Shown piece by piece: positions 16,513-24,297 of a DNA stretch of 24,297 nt (position 1 is its first letter; each line of letters starts with the position of its first letter). Source of the stretch: a bacterium (GTDB lineage: Bacteria > Hydrogenedentota > Hydrogenedentia > Hydrogenedentiales > SLHB01); assembly GCA_024231375.1 (NCBI GenBank), contig JAAEQP010000330.1, positions 1-24,297 of the forward strand. The letters are read 5' to 3'. The notes beneath the pieces were generated by a model. It made no database searches and was not told where the DNA came from. It saw only the letters and a program-made list of their open reading frames with translations. The position numbers were made by a program, and so were the translations under genes.

Positions 16513-17598
16513 ATGGCACGCACACGAAAAGCAAAGAACAGAATCACGTTTCGAGAGGCCCTCGCGCTCGTGTCTCCGGGCACGCCGATCCGCGAAGCCA
16601 TATCGGCCATTCTGCAAGGTCAGAACGGGGCGCTCATCTGCGTCGGCGATCCCAAACAGCTCGGTGAATTGTCGGAAGGGGGAATCGGTATAGACGCGCC
16701 GTATACGCCCCAGTTGATGTACGAGTTGGCCAAGATGGACGGCGCCATCATTCTCAATCAAGACGCGAGCACCATCGTGTACGCCAACCGGTTTCTGACG
16801 CCCGACAACACCATTCCGACACACGAAACCGGTACGCGCCACCGCGCGGCCGAGCGGCTGGCACGCCAGGCGCAATGTCTCGTCATCGCTCTGTCGGAAC
16901 GCCGCGCCAGCGTGACGTTGTACGTGAACGATACGCGCCACACCCTCGACAGCATCGCCACGCTGTTGAACAAGGCCACCCAGGCCATCCAGACCTTGGA
17001 GAAATACATCCAGGTGCTCAGCGTGGCGCTCACGGATCTCAGCACCCGCGAGTTCGAAGACATGGTCACCATCTTTGACGTCTGCAAAGCCGTCCAGCGC
17101 TGTGAAATGGTGCTCCGTATCGCACGCGAGATCGAACCATACATCATGGAACTGGGCACCGAAGGGCGCCTCCTTTCCATGCAGTTGAACGAGTTGATGA
17201 TGCCCGTCGAGGAAGCGAAGTTGGTCGCCAAAGACTACTACCGCCACAAGGCAGGCGCGAGATATTCGCACGTAGAGAAACGCATCGCTGAACTTGACCA
17301 GGAAGACCTGCTGAAGATGGGGAGCATCAGCCAGGCCTTGGGGTACAGCGCGAACCTGAAAACCATCGACACCTACTTGTCCCCCCGCGGATACCGGATG
17401 CTCACGCAGACGAAACGGCTCACGCCGCAGATCATCGACAACCTCGTCCAGCGATTCGGGTCCTTGCCGCAGATCGTCCGTGCGCCGAAAGAGGATCTGG
17501 TGGAAGTGGAGGGCGTGGGCGAAGTGCTGGCCGAACGCGTGCGCGCCAGCCTGAACAGCCTTCGAAACCAACTCGCGCTGGACCGTGGCCGTATCTAA
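16513..17598 (+). CDS. disA: Diadenylate cyclase DisA (c-di-AMP synthase, DNA integrity scanning)
   Basis: Makes cyclic di-AMP from two ATP and, in known cases, scans DNA for branched structures; RadA regulates it in Bacillus. The 361-residue product shows all three DisA regions: an N-terminal DAC domain with DGA (76-78) and GTRHRA (107-112), a helical linker, and a C-terminal helix-hairpin-helix DNA-binding domain (EDLVEVEGVGEVLAERV). The ATG at 16513 is preferred over one eight codons upstream because GGAG precedes it and it follows the radA stop by one base. Full DisA, rather than the membrane CdaA form, means c-di-AMP production is tied to DNA status. Confidence 0.95.
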   Translation: MARTRKAKNRITFREALALVSPGTPIREAISAILQGQNGALICVGDPKQLGELSEGGIGIDAPYTPQLMYELAKMDGAIILNQDASTIVYANRFLTPDNTIPTHETGTRHRAAERLARQAQCLVIALSERRASVTLYVNDTRHTLDSIATLLNKATQAIQTLEKYIQVLSVALTDLSTREFEDMVTIFDVCKAVQRCEMVLRIAREIEPYIMELGTEGRLLSMQLNELMMPVEEAKLVAKDYYRHKAGARYSHVEKRIAELDQEDLLKMGSISQALGYSANLKTIDTYLSPRGYRMLTQTKRLTPQIIDNLVQRFGSLPQIVRAPKEDLVEVEGVGEVLAERVRASLNSLRNQLALDRGRI

Positions 17599-18438
17599 AT
17601 GCCAGAACACCATCATCACCACAGCAACGCCCGGTTCATCGAGGACTGCCCCATTCTGAGCCACCACGAGGTGGCGTCAGGACAGTACCGGATGCGGTTC
17701 GAGGCCCCCGCTTTCGCCAAACACGGCCGTGCGGGGCAATTCTGCATGCTGCAAGTCGCCCACGGCCTCTACCCGTTCCTGCGCCGTCCCCTGTGCATGG
17801 AGCGGCTGCACGACGACGGATTCAGCGTTCTGTACAAGGTCGAGGGAGAAGGCACCCGCCTGCTCAGCGGCATGAGGCCGGGCCAATCGGTTTCGATCCA
17901 GGGCCCTTTGGGCAATGGCTACCCCGTCGACGACACGTTCCGGCGCCACATTATCGTGGCGGGCGGCATCGGCGTCGCAACCTTCCCCGCCTTGGCCGAT
18001 GCGTTGGTGACAGAAGGCATCGGCACGCCCGAGGTCATTCTCGCTGCACGCACGGATCACTTGCTCCTCTGCGAGGACGAATTCCGCGCCTTGGGATGCG
18101 ACGTGCATATCGCCACGGACGACGGATCCAGAGGCGAGAAGGCCTATGCTTCGGAAATGCTGGCCCGCCTCGCCCCCGGTCCCGACACACGGGTGTACGC
18201 CTGCGGGCCCATGATCATGATGAAGACCGCGTCCGACGTAGCCGTGGCGGCCGGGGCCGACTGCATGGTGTCTCTGGAAGCGCAGATGGCGTGCGGAGAC
18301 GGCGCATGCCTGGGCTGCGTCGTCGAATCCAAGGAAGAGCGCGAAGGCGAACGCATGGTGCGGGTCTGCGTGGACGGGCCCGTTTTCGACACAACCGTCA
18401 TCGACTGGGAAGCACATAATCTAGCCTATGACCTCTGA
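17599..18438 (+). CDS. pyrK: Dihydroorotate dehydrogenase electron-transfer subunit, PyrK-type
   Basis: FAD/[2Fe-2S] subunit that passes electrons from PyrD to NAD+. The 279-residue sequence has the ferredoxin-reductase fold: RRPLCM (62-67, FAD binding), GPLGNG (102-107), AGGIG (121-125, nucleotide binding) and CGPM (202-205). At the C-terminus is the PyrK-type [2Fe-2S] site C232-x4-C237-x2-C240 with C257. The ATG abuts the disA stop (TAAATG), so translation is probably coupled. The N-terminus is MPEHHHHHSN: a natural run of five histidines, possibly metal-binding or meaningless. The overlapping pyrD supports PyrK over other ferredoxin reductases. Confidence 0.93.
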   Translation: MPEHHHHHSNARFIEDCPILSHHEVASGQYRMRFEAPAFAKHGRAGQFCMLQVAHGLYPFLRRPLCMERLHDDGFSVLYKVEGEGTRLLSGMRPGQSVSIQGPLGNGYPVDDTFRRHIIVAGGIGVATFPALADALVTEGIGTPEVILAARTDHLLLCEDEFRALGCDVHIATDDGSRGEKAYASEMLARLAPGPDTRVYACGPMIMMKTASDVAVAAGADCMVSLEAQMACGDGACLGCVVESKEEREGERMVRVCVDGPVFDTTVIDWEAHNLAYDL

Positions 18439-19366
18439 TTCACCCAATCTCGCCATCGATCTTGGCGGCCTGAAGATGAAGAATCCCGTGACCGTTGCAT
18501 CGGGAACCTTCGGCTATGGCCAGGAATACGACCGCTATTTCGATGTAGCCGAATTGGGCGCGGTCACGACCAAGAGCATATCCATCGAACCGCGCGCCGG
18601 AAACAGGCCGCCCCGCATCGTGGAGACGGCCGCGGGCATGCTCAATGCCATCGGACTCCAGAATGTCGGTATCGAAGTCTACCTCCGCGAAAAGGCCCCC
18701 TACCTCCGCGAAAAGAAGGTACCCGTCATCGGGAACATCGTCGGCAAGACCCCGGAGGAATTCGCAACGCTGGCCGCCCGTCTTGAGGAAGAAGCGGCCG
18801 CGGACGCCATCGAAGCCAACCTGTCGTGTCCGAACGTACACGACGCGCGCCGGGCCAAGGGGGCCCGCATCGTTTCTCAGGACCCCGCCGCCGTGCGCCT
18901 CTACACCGAGGCCATCCGAGCCGCGACGAAACTGCCACTGTTCATCAAGCTAACGCCCAACGTGCTCGATATCGGTCAAACCGCGTTGGCGGCCCAGGAA
19001 GGCGGCGCAAACGGGGTGTCGCTGATAAACACCCTCATCGGTATGGCGATCAATGTTGAGAAACGGCGTCCGAAACTGGCCAATATCGTTGGAGGCCTCA
19101 GCGGCCCCGCCATCCGGCCCGTGGCCGTCAAGATGGTGTGGGACGCCGCCCGCGTTCTGGAAATCCCCATCATCGGCATGGGCGGTATTTGCACCGGCGA
19201 CGACGCTGTCGAGTTCTTGCTGGCGGGCGCGACGGCAGTGTCGGTGGGGTCTATGTCGTTCCGGCAGCCGGATGCGGCCCTGCGTGTGGTGCATGGGATC
19301 TCAGACTACATGAAACGGCACGACGTGCGGCACGTGAGTAAGCTGGTTGGCGCTGTGCGCACCTAG
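18428..19366 (+). CDS. pyrD: Dihydroorotate dehydrogenase, class 1B catalytic subunit
   Basis: Oxidises dihydroorotate to orotate using FMN; cytosolic. The 312-residue product carries TTKSIS near 47-52, NAIGLQN at 73-79, and NLSCPN (131-136), where Cys134 is the catalytic base typical of class 1 enzymes (class 2 has Ser). GMGGICTGDDA near the C-terminus binds the FMN phosphate. The start overlaps pyrK by 11 bases, the expected arrangement for the heterotetrameric, NAD-linked 1B enzyme. Length is normal for the class. Confidence 0.95.
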   Translation: MTSDSPNLAIDLGGLKMKNPVTVASGTFGYGQEYDRYFDVAELGAVTTKSISIEPRAGNRPPRIVETAAGMLNAIGLQNVGIEVYLREKAPYLREKKVPVIGNIVGKTPEEFATLAARLEEEAAADAIEANLSCPNVHDARRAKGARIVSQDPAAVRLYTEAIRAATKLPLFIKLTPNVLDIGQTALAAQEGGANGVSLINTLIGMAINVEKRRPKLANIVGGLSGPAIRPVAVKMVWDAARVLEIPIIGMGGICTGDDAVEFLLAGATAVSVGSMSFRQPDAALRVVHGISDYMKRHDVRHVSKLVGAVRT

Positions 19367-19367
19367 C

Positions 19368-19475
19368 GAAAACGGGGACTGTACCAAGCGAGCGACGGCA
19401 GGAGCGAGACGGGCAAAAACGGGGACTGTACCAAGCGAGCGACGACAGGAGCGAGACGGGACTGTCCCCGCTTTT
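19368..19475 (+). repeat. Two 47-base tandem repeats with inverted GGGGAC/GTCCCC ends
   Basis: Unit 1 (19369-19415) and unit 2 (19416-about 19460) repeat with a 47-base period and differ at only one clear position (GGCAGG versus GACAGG). Each opens AAAACGGGGACTGTACC and contains GCGAGCGAC and GGAGCGAG. The second unit runs into ACTGTCCCCGCTTTT, which nearly complements the AAAACGGGGAC opening, so the element has imperfect inverted ends. GGGGACAGTCCCC-like ends are common in REP-type intergenic repeats. It splits pyrD from pyrF in an otherwise tightly packed operon. Confidence 0.75.
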
Positions 19476-19521
19476 GCCTCCTCCCCCTAGCGCCAAGCTT
19501 GCTTCAACATCGAGGGGTCAT

Positions 19522-20214
19522 ATGAAAGGCAACACTCAACTCATCACCGCAGTCGATGTGGATGACCGCGACGAGGCCATGGCCATCGTGGATTCCGCCG
19601 AAGGCTGCGATTGGTTCAAGATCGGTTCGCAACTCTTCGTGCGCTGGGGACCCGACATCGTCCGCGATATCGCCGCGAAGGGCAAGCGCATCTTCCTGGA
19701 CCTGAAGTTCCACGACATCCCCAATACCGTGGCGAAAGCGGCCAAAGGTGCGGCGGAGCTTGAGGTCGGATTGTTCACCCTGCACGCGGCGGGCGGCAGG
19801 AAGATGATCCACATGGCACGAAAAGCGGTTGAAGGCACCAAGACGCGCATCCTGGCCGTCACCATCCTTACGAGCTTCGACGACAAAACCCTGCGCAGCG
19901 ACGTGGGCCTTTACGAAAGCGCCGCCGAGGCCGTGGGCCGGTACGCCAAGCTCGCTGTTGATGCCGGCGCCCACGGGATTGTGTGTTCCCCTCACGAGAT
20001 TGGCATTGTGCGCGAAGCCGTGGGGCCCGACCCCACGGTCGTGACACCGGGCGTCCGCCCTGCGTGGGCCTCGGCCGACGACCAAGCCCGTATCATGACA
20101 CCCGCGGACGCCTCGAAAGCTGGGGCAAGTTTCATCGTAGTTGGACGGCCGATCGTCAAGAATGACAACCCGGCCGAGGCGGTACGTAGCATACTGGAGG
20201 AATTGAACGGATGA
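19522..20214 (+). CDS. pyrF: Orotidine 5'-phosphate decarboxylase
   Basis: Decarboxylates OMP to UMP, the final step of de novo UMP synthesis. The 230-residue TIM-barrel protein has the signature FLDLKFHDIPNTV, with the catalytic D60-x-K62-x-x-D65 set, WFKIGSQLF near 31-39, VTPGVRP and the phosphate-binding IVVGRPI near the C-terminus. The ATG at 19522 is chosen because GAGGGG lies five bases upstream; the frame is open further upstream but only into the repeat. Its stop overlaps the pyrE start (ATGA). Confidence 0.96.
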   Translation: MKGNTQLITAVDVDDRDEAMAIVDSAEGCDWFKIGSQLFVRWGPDIVRDIAAKGKRIFLDLKFHDIPNTVAKAAKGAAELEVGLFTLHAAGGRKMIHMARKAVEGTKTRILAVTILTSFDDKTLRSDVGLYESAAEAVGRYAKLAVDAGAHGIVCSPHEIGIVREAVGPDPTVVTPGVRPAWASADDQARIMTPADASKAGASFIVVGRPIVKNDNPAEAVRSILEELNG

Positions 20215-20786
20215 CGGGTACACAGGTCATTGATGCATTCCGGGAGGCCGGAGCACTGCTGGAAGGGCATTTTCTCTACGCAAGCGGTCGGCACGGAAAA
20301 CAGTTCCTTCAAGCGGCGCGTGTGCTCCAGTATCCGAACCACACCGAAGCAATGTGCAAAGCCATGGCCGACCTCTTTGCCGATGCGGACATCGGGCTGG
20401 TGTGCGGCCCGGCAACCGGGGGTATTGTCCTCGCCTACGAGACGGCACGGCATCTCAACTGCCGTTCCGTGTTCACCGAGAAGGAGCCGGATGGCGCCAT
20501 GGCCCTGAAACGCGGCTTCCGCCTCGATCCCGGCACTCGGGTGCTGGTGGTTGAAGACGTGATCACAACGGGCGGCTCAGTGAAGAAGACGATCGACCAT
20601 CTCACGGCCCGCGGCGCGAACGTCGTCGGCGCGTGTGTTCTCATCGACCGAAGCGGCGGCGAGGCATCGTTCGAGTGCCGGTTCGAAAGTCTGGCCCAAC
20701 TTGAGATGGAAAGCTGGAATCCCGACGACTGCGCCTTGTGCAAGGCCGGCGAGGATGTCATCGATCCGGACGACATCATTATCTAG
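20211..20786 (+). CDS. pyrE: Orotate phosphoribosyltransferase
   Basis: Joins orotate to PRPP to give OMP. The 191-residue product has the PRPP-binding signature VLVVEDVITTGGS (111-123) and the early YASGRHG and GPATGG loops. The C-terminal tail contains CALCKAG, a CxxC extension seen in one PyrE subgroup. The start overlaps the pyrF stop by four bases. With pyrK, pyrD and pyrF it covers the steps from dihydroorotate to UMP in one operon. Confidence 0.95.
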   Translation: MTGTQVIDAFREAGALLEGHFLYASGRHGKQFLQAARVLQYPNHTEAMCKAMADLFADADIGLVCGPATGGIVLAYETARHLNCRSVFTEKEPDGAMALKRGFRLDPGTRVLVVEDVITTGGSVKKTIDHLTARGANVVGACVLIDRSGGEASFECRFESLAQLEMESWNPDDCALCKAGEDVIDPDDIII

Positions 20787-20809
20787 ACCGCCCTGTGAGC
20801 CGGATACCT

Positions 20810-20834
20810 TCGGCGGCGCAACAAGTGCCGCCGA
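20810..20834 (+). terminator. Hairpin after pyrE
   Basis: TCGGCGGC (20810-20817) pairs with GCCGCCGA (20827-20834): an 8-bp GC-rich stem with a 9-base loop, followed by TGATTATTTG, which is only partly T-rich. It lies in the 80-base gap before the propeller gene. It may be a weak terminator of the pyrimidine operon or an RNA-stabilising stem. Confidence 0.35.
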
Positions 20835-20866
20835 TGATTATTTGCTGGACAAACGGGAGGCGACCC

Positions 20867-23800
20867 ATGCTCATCCGGCTCACTACCTTCGCCTGTATCC
20901 TTCTTCTGGCATGCACAGCAACCGCACAGCCATTCCAGCAGGCGTGGAACATCCAAGGTGCGGGCGGCTTCTCGGCGGCAAACGCCGTCCGCTCCCCCGG
21001 TCCGGCCGGGACCTGGCGCATCGTCGTCTGCGAGCGCGACTTGGGCGTCGTCTGCCTGTCCGCCGCGGGTGAGCGCCTGTGGGAGTTCCCGCTCACGCCG
21101 CCGGTAACTGCCTCGCCCGGCGTGGCTGACGTGAACGGGGACGGCCGCGAAGACATCGTCGCCGCGGACAGCACTGGCCGTGTCGTAGCACTCGATGCCG
21201 ACGGGAACCTGTTGTGGTCTGCCGAGGCCACTGGGCCCGTGATCGCCGATTCGTGCCCTTCCATCGTCGACTTGGATCGGGACGGGTCCGTGGAAGTCCT
21301 CGTTGGCGATGCCGGGGGTACCCTCTCGTGCTTCGATGCGACGGGCGCCTTCCGATGGTCGTTCACAGGGGACGGCACTAAGATGGGCCCGGTCCTTACG
21401 GCGGATCTCTATGAGCGCTCCGGTGTCGAAATCGTCGTTACGTCACACGACCGTCACGTGTATGCGCTGGGCGCTGATGGCACGTGGCTGTGGGACGTGT
21501 ATCGCGCCGACGATCTCTTCCCCAACAGCACACCGATCCTCGCCGATGCGGACGGAGATGGCCTGCCTGAGATCTACGTCGGCGGAGGTCTACACCATTT
21601 CTACCGTATCGATCCGAACACAGGGACCGTATCCCTCGAAGAGAACGTGTACCTCCATGTCAACGCCGCCATTGGCGCAGCCGATCTGGATGCGGACGGT
21701 CGCGATGAAGTGGTGTTTGGCAACAAGGGCGGAGGCACGTGGTGCTACGACCGATCCGGGGAGCGCTGGTCCCACGACTTCCACACGAGCAGCCAGTACG
21801 CGGGGCCCGTTTTCGCGGACCTCGATTCGGACAAGCTCCCGGAAGTCCTCCTCTTCTCCGCAACCGGCCAACTTCATGCTCTCGACGCCGGGGGGCAACC
21901 ACTCTGGTCGGAAGCAACCGGTGTGAAGGTCATCGCCACGCCGTTGCTGGGCGATGTCGACGGCGACGGACGGCTGGATGCGGTGGTTTCGTCCCAGGGA
22001 GGCGTCCATGGGAACAACGCCTTGGCCCTGATTGCCTTCGACGCGAAATTCGACCGCGCGGACGGATCGTTCGCTGCCGTCTTCGCAGGCGACCGCGCGC
22101 ACACAGGATGCCGGGCGCCGGGCCGCGCCTTCGGTAAGACCGAAACGCCCGAGGTCCGCGGGGACACCCTCGGCAAAGCGGCCTACGTCCAGGATTCGGA
22201 CCGAATATTGAGTGGTACGAATCGGTGGCGGTACGACGTGACCAACCCGGATGCAGCCCGGTTGGCGTTGATCGCACGGATCGAATGTCCCAGTGGAGAA
22301 GTGCTCCATCACTGCCGTCACATCCACGCAGCCCGCGACCGGACGCAAATGGCGTTCGCCGCGCGACAACCCGGTCCATACACCGCCCGAACGCGATTGG
22401 TCGATCTGGATTCGCGTGTATCGAGTCGGGAAACGGAACAGCGCATCGCCTTTGCAGGCTCAGACACCGACCGCGCCTATCTCACGGAACGCTTTGCCGC
22501 CATAACCGAAACCCTCGACGCGTGGCGCACAGCCAATCCACGCGCCGCCGAAGCCATGGCCCGAAATCTCAAGGCGCTCAAGGGACGATTGCGCGCGCCC
22601 AGTGACCAAGGCCCTTCCACACAGAAACTCGAGTCTCTCAGGACTGAAGCCGACCGTCTGCTTACCCTGTGCCGCGCCGGTGCGTTGCGAGCGCCCTCCG
22701 GCACGTTCCTCGCCTACGCCTACAACCCGTGGGCCTACTTCCATCCCCGCGAGACGCTGCCCACCAAGGACAGTTCCTCCGATCTGGAGGTCGCTCTGTG
22801 CGTGGGCGAGTGCGAGTCGCTAGCGGTGAACGTAACGAGTCTTCTTGACCGGACGCTCGACGTCCGCGTGCGCTGCGACGCGCCTCAAAAGGCCATCGCC
22901 TTCCATCGTTCCGTACTCGTCCCGACGCTACGGAGGAATACGGTCGCCGACGCCCTTCCGTCCTTGGACCAAGGCGATCTTCTAACGGTACCGCCCCACG
23001 AAGCGCAGCAGCTCTGGATTACCGTCGACGGCTCCCGCCTCAAGCCGGGCGACTACACGGCGACAATTCGGCTTGTGAGCGTCGAACCCGACCCCACCGT
23101 GGTCGAGGTGCCCATGCGGATTCGCGTGCACGATCTGGCATTGCCCAGACCGCGTCCTTTGCGGTTCTGCCTGTGGAGCATGGACGGCGGGGCGCTCGGG
23201 GCCGAGAAGCCCGAGGTCCTGCGGGACCTTGTCGACCACGGCACGACCGTGTTCTTCGGCCAGTCGCCCAGAGCCCAATGTGACGACACCGGGAAACTGG
23301 TGGGTCCGGTGGACTTCGCCGCGCATGACGAAACCGTGAAACGGCTCGCGCCCCACGGGATGGTTCTCTTCATCGGTTCTCAGGGATCCGTGACCGGCCA
23401 ACCGTTTCTGTCCGATCCATGGAAACGGGCGTTCGTGGACTATCTTCGTCGATGGGTTGCACACATGGACGAACTGGGACTTGACTACCATGACTGGGCG
23501 CTCTATCCCTACGACGAGCCGTCGACGCCGTACACCGCCACCACGCGAAACCTGGTGGAAGTGGCCAAGATCATCCGCGAGGCCGACCCGCGTATCCTCA
23601 TTTACACCGACCCCACCAGCGGCACGACCATGGAAACGGTCGAAATGCTGTCGGAACTCATCGACATTTGGGCGCCTTCGGCCGAACTCCTCGAACGCCT
23701 CGGCCCGGAACTCGTCCCCGAAGCCAAGCGTGTGGGGAAGGAGGTCTGGTTCTACGACGCATCGGGCCGATCCAAGACCCTCTCGTGCCTCGGACTGTAC

Positions 23801-24253
23801 CGCTGGCGTTTCTGGTACGCGTGGAACCAGGGGTTCACGGGGGCGGGCTGGTGGTGCTACGCGCATCACGGCGACGACCTCTGGCTGGGCCCCAACAGCA
23901 CGGGCGACTTCTTCGCGACGGTGTATGACGGCCCGGACGGGCCCATATCGAGCAAGCGCTGGGAAGTCGCACGCGAGGGTGTGGAGGACTACGAGTACTT
24001 GTGGATGCTCCGCGAGGCCATAGAGGCGGCGGAGCGGGACGCCGTGGACGAGAACACCCTTGCCGACGCGCGACGACTGTTGGCCGACATGCCGCCTCGC
24101 ATGGAGCGTGTGCTGAACGCCTGTGGGCGCCGTCTGCCTCTCTCGGCGGACAGCGTGCCGCTGTACGACGAGGCGGCCGCGGAGATTCGTCGGGCACGGG
24201 CCGAGATCGTGCGCGCGTGTCTGACATTGGACGCCGGGTCCGATGGCTCGTGA
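20867..24253 (+). CDS. Secreted seven-bladed propeller protein with C-terminal DUF4091 (GH123-like) domain
   Basis: A 1128-residue exported protein. Residues 1-20 are a signal peptide (LIRLTTFACILLLACTATA); LLAC at 13-16 could be a lipobox. Residues about 85-410 contain seven FG-GAP/VCBS-like repeats of the D-x-[DN]-x-D-G type (DVNGDGRED, DLDRDGSVE, a degenerate DLYERSGVE, DADGDGLPE, DLDADGRDE, DLDSDKLPE, DVDGDGRLD), each followed by an ALDADG-x-LW-like strand, as in a calcium-binding seven-bladed propeller. The C-terminal region fits DUF4091: YPYDEPS with an adjacent D883-E884 pair, as in GH123 catalysis, then GAGWWCYAHHG and SKRWEVAREGVEDYEYLWMLREA. It is probably a polysaccharide-binding or -degrading enzyme at the cell surface. 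GGGAGG lies seven bases before the ATG at 20867. Confidence 0.85.
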   Translation: MLIRLTTFACILLLACTATAQPFQQAWNIQGAGGFSAANAVRSPGPAGTWRIVVCERDLGVVCLSAAGERLWEFPLTPPVTASPGVADVNGDGREDIVAADSTGRVVALDADGNLLWSAEATGPVIADSCPSIVDLDRDGSVEVLVGDAGGTLSCFDATGAFRWSFTGDGTKMGPVLTADLYERSGVEIVVTSHDRHVYALGADGTWLWDVYRADDLFPNSTPILADADGDGLPEIYVGGGLHHFYRIDPNTGTVSLEENVYLHVNAAIGAADLDADGRDEVVFGNKGGGTWCYDRSGERWSHDFHTSSQYAGPVFADLDSDKLPEVLLFSATGQLHALDAGGQPLWSEATGVKVIATPLLGDVDGDGRLDAVVSSQGGVHGNNALALIAFDAKFDRADGSFAAVFAGDRAHTGCRAPGRAFGKTETPEVRGDTLGKAAYVQDSDRILSGTNRWRYDVTNPDAARLALIARIECPSGEVLHHCRHIHAARDRTQMAFAARQPGPYTARTRLVDLDSRVSSRETEQRIAFAGSDTDRAYLTERFAAITETLDAWRTANPRAAEAMARNLKALKGRLRAPSDQGPSTQKLESLRTEADRLLTLCRAGALRAPSGTFLAYAYNPWAYFHPRETLPTKDSSSDLEVALCVGECESLAVNVTSLLDRTLDVRVRCDAPQKAIAFHRSVLVPTLRRNTVADALPSLDQGDLLTVPPHEAQQLWITVDGSRLKPGDYTATIRLVSVEPDPTVVEVPMRIRVHDLALPRPRPLRFCLWSMDGGALGAEKPEVLRDLVDHGTTVFFGQSPRAQCDDTGKLVGPVDFAAHDETVKRLAPHGMVLFIGSQGSVTGQPFLSDPWKRAFVDYLRRWVAHMDELGLDYHDWALYPYDEPSTPYTATTRNLVEVAKIIREADPRILIYTDPTSGTTMETVEMLSELIDIWAPSAELLERLGPELVPEAKRVGKEVWFYDASGRSKTLSCLGLYRWRFWYAWNQGFTGAGWWCYAHHGDDLWLGPNSTGDFFATVYDGPDGPISSKRWEVAREGVEDYEYLWMLREAIEAAERDAVDENTLADARRLLADMPPRMERVLNACGRRLPLSADSVPLYDEAAAEIRRARAEIVRACLTLDAGSDGS

Positions 24254-24297
24254 CGCGCGCGTTTCTGTCAAGCGTTTTTGAACGGCGGCGCATCCGC

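Noticed and set aside
17605..17622. Five consecutive histidine codons near the start of pyrK, resembling an engineered tag
   Set aside because: The codons alternate naturally, the gene sits in its native operon, and no vector-like sequence is near, so it reads as a natural His run.
1..24297. CRISPR arrays, tRNA/rRNA genes, insertion sequences or prophage genes
   Set aside because: No regularly spaced direct repeats beyond the 47-base pair of units, no cloverleaf or rRNA-like stretch, and no transposase or integrase motif was seen.

Overview
The window is GC-rich (coding regions prefer G or C at third codon positions) and densely packed. It looks like a chromosomal segment of a Gram-negative environmental bacterium. 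A fused alpha-beta glycyl-tRNA synthetase, a large secreted propeller-DUF4091 protein, an ABC permease fused to a CPBP protease, and a Tat-signal protein beside a radical SAM enzyme together recall the Planctomycetes/PVC or Hydrogenedentota type of genome. That placement is an inference from gene content; no rRNA gene is present to confirm it.

Layout, left to right. Positions 1-4039 (minus strand) carry glyQS (cut by the left edge) and lysA; glyQS has its own good promoter. Positions 4260-10932 (minus) hold a compact accessory operon, transcribed right to left: a SPASM radical SAM peptide maturase, a Tat-signal Cys-rich protein whose seven mature cysteines all sit in D-x-C motifs, a membrane-anchored multi-domain carboxypeptidase-regulatory-like protein, an HPr-kinase-like P-loop protein, a tiny 44-48 codon ORF, and an MGDG-synthase-like glycosyltransferase. 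Two junctions are 4-base ATGA overlaps. Positions 11208-11996 (minus) encode an SDR oxidoreductase. Positions 12202-14993 (plus) encode an ABC exporter, its permease carrying a C-terminal CPBP protease domain. Positions 15150-20786 (plus) are a housekeeping run: radA-disA (DNA repair and c-di-AMP synthesis), then pyrK-pyrD-pyrF-pyrE (pyrimidine synthesis), mostly with overlapping or abutting ends, interrupted only by a repeat-bearing gap before pyrF. Positions 20867-24253 (plus) encode a secreted seven-bladed propeller/DUF4091 protein.

The most interesting part is the 4260-10932 operon. It has the logic of a RiPP-type system: a cytosolic maturase with a probable N-terminal recognition domain, translationally coupled to a repetitive Cys/Asp substrate that then leaves through Tat, the route for pre-folded proteins. 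A strong hairpin follows the substrate gene, and a kinase-like protein, a glycosyltransferase and a membrane-anchored beta-sandwich protein follow as accessory factors. The D-x-C repeats make Cys-Asp thioether crosslinks (ranthipeptide-like chemistry) a testable hypothesis. The chemistry and the roles of the accessory proteins are inference. The maturase C-terminus also shows a change of coding frame that deserves checking.
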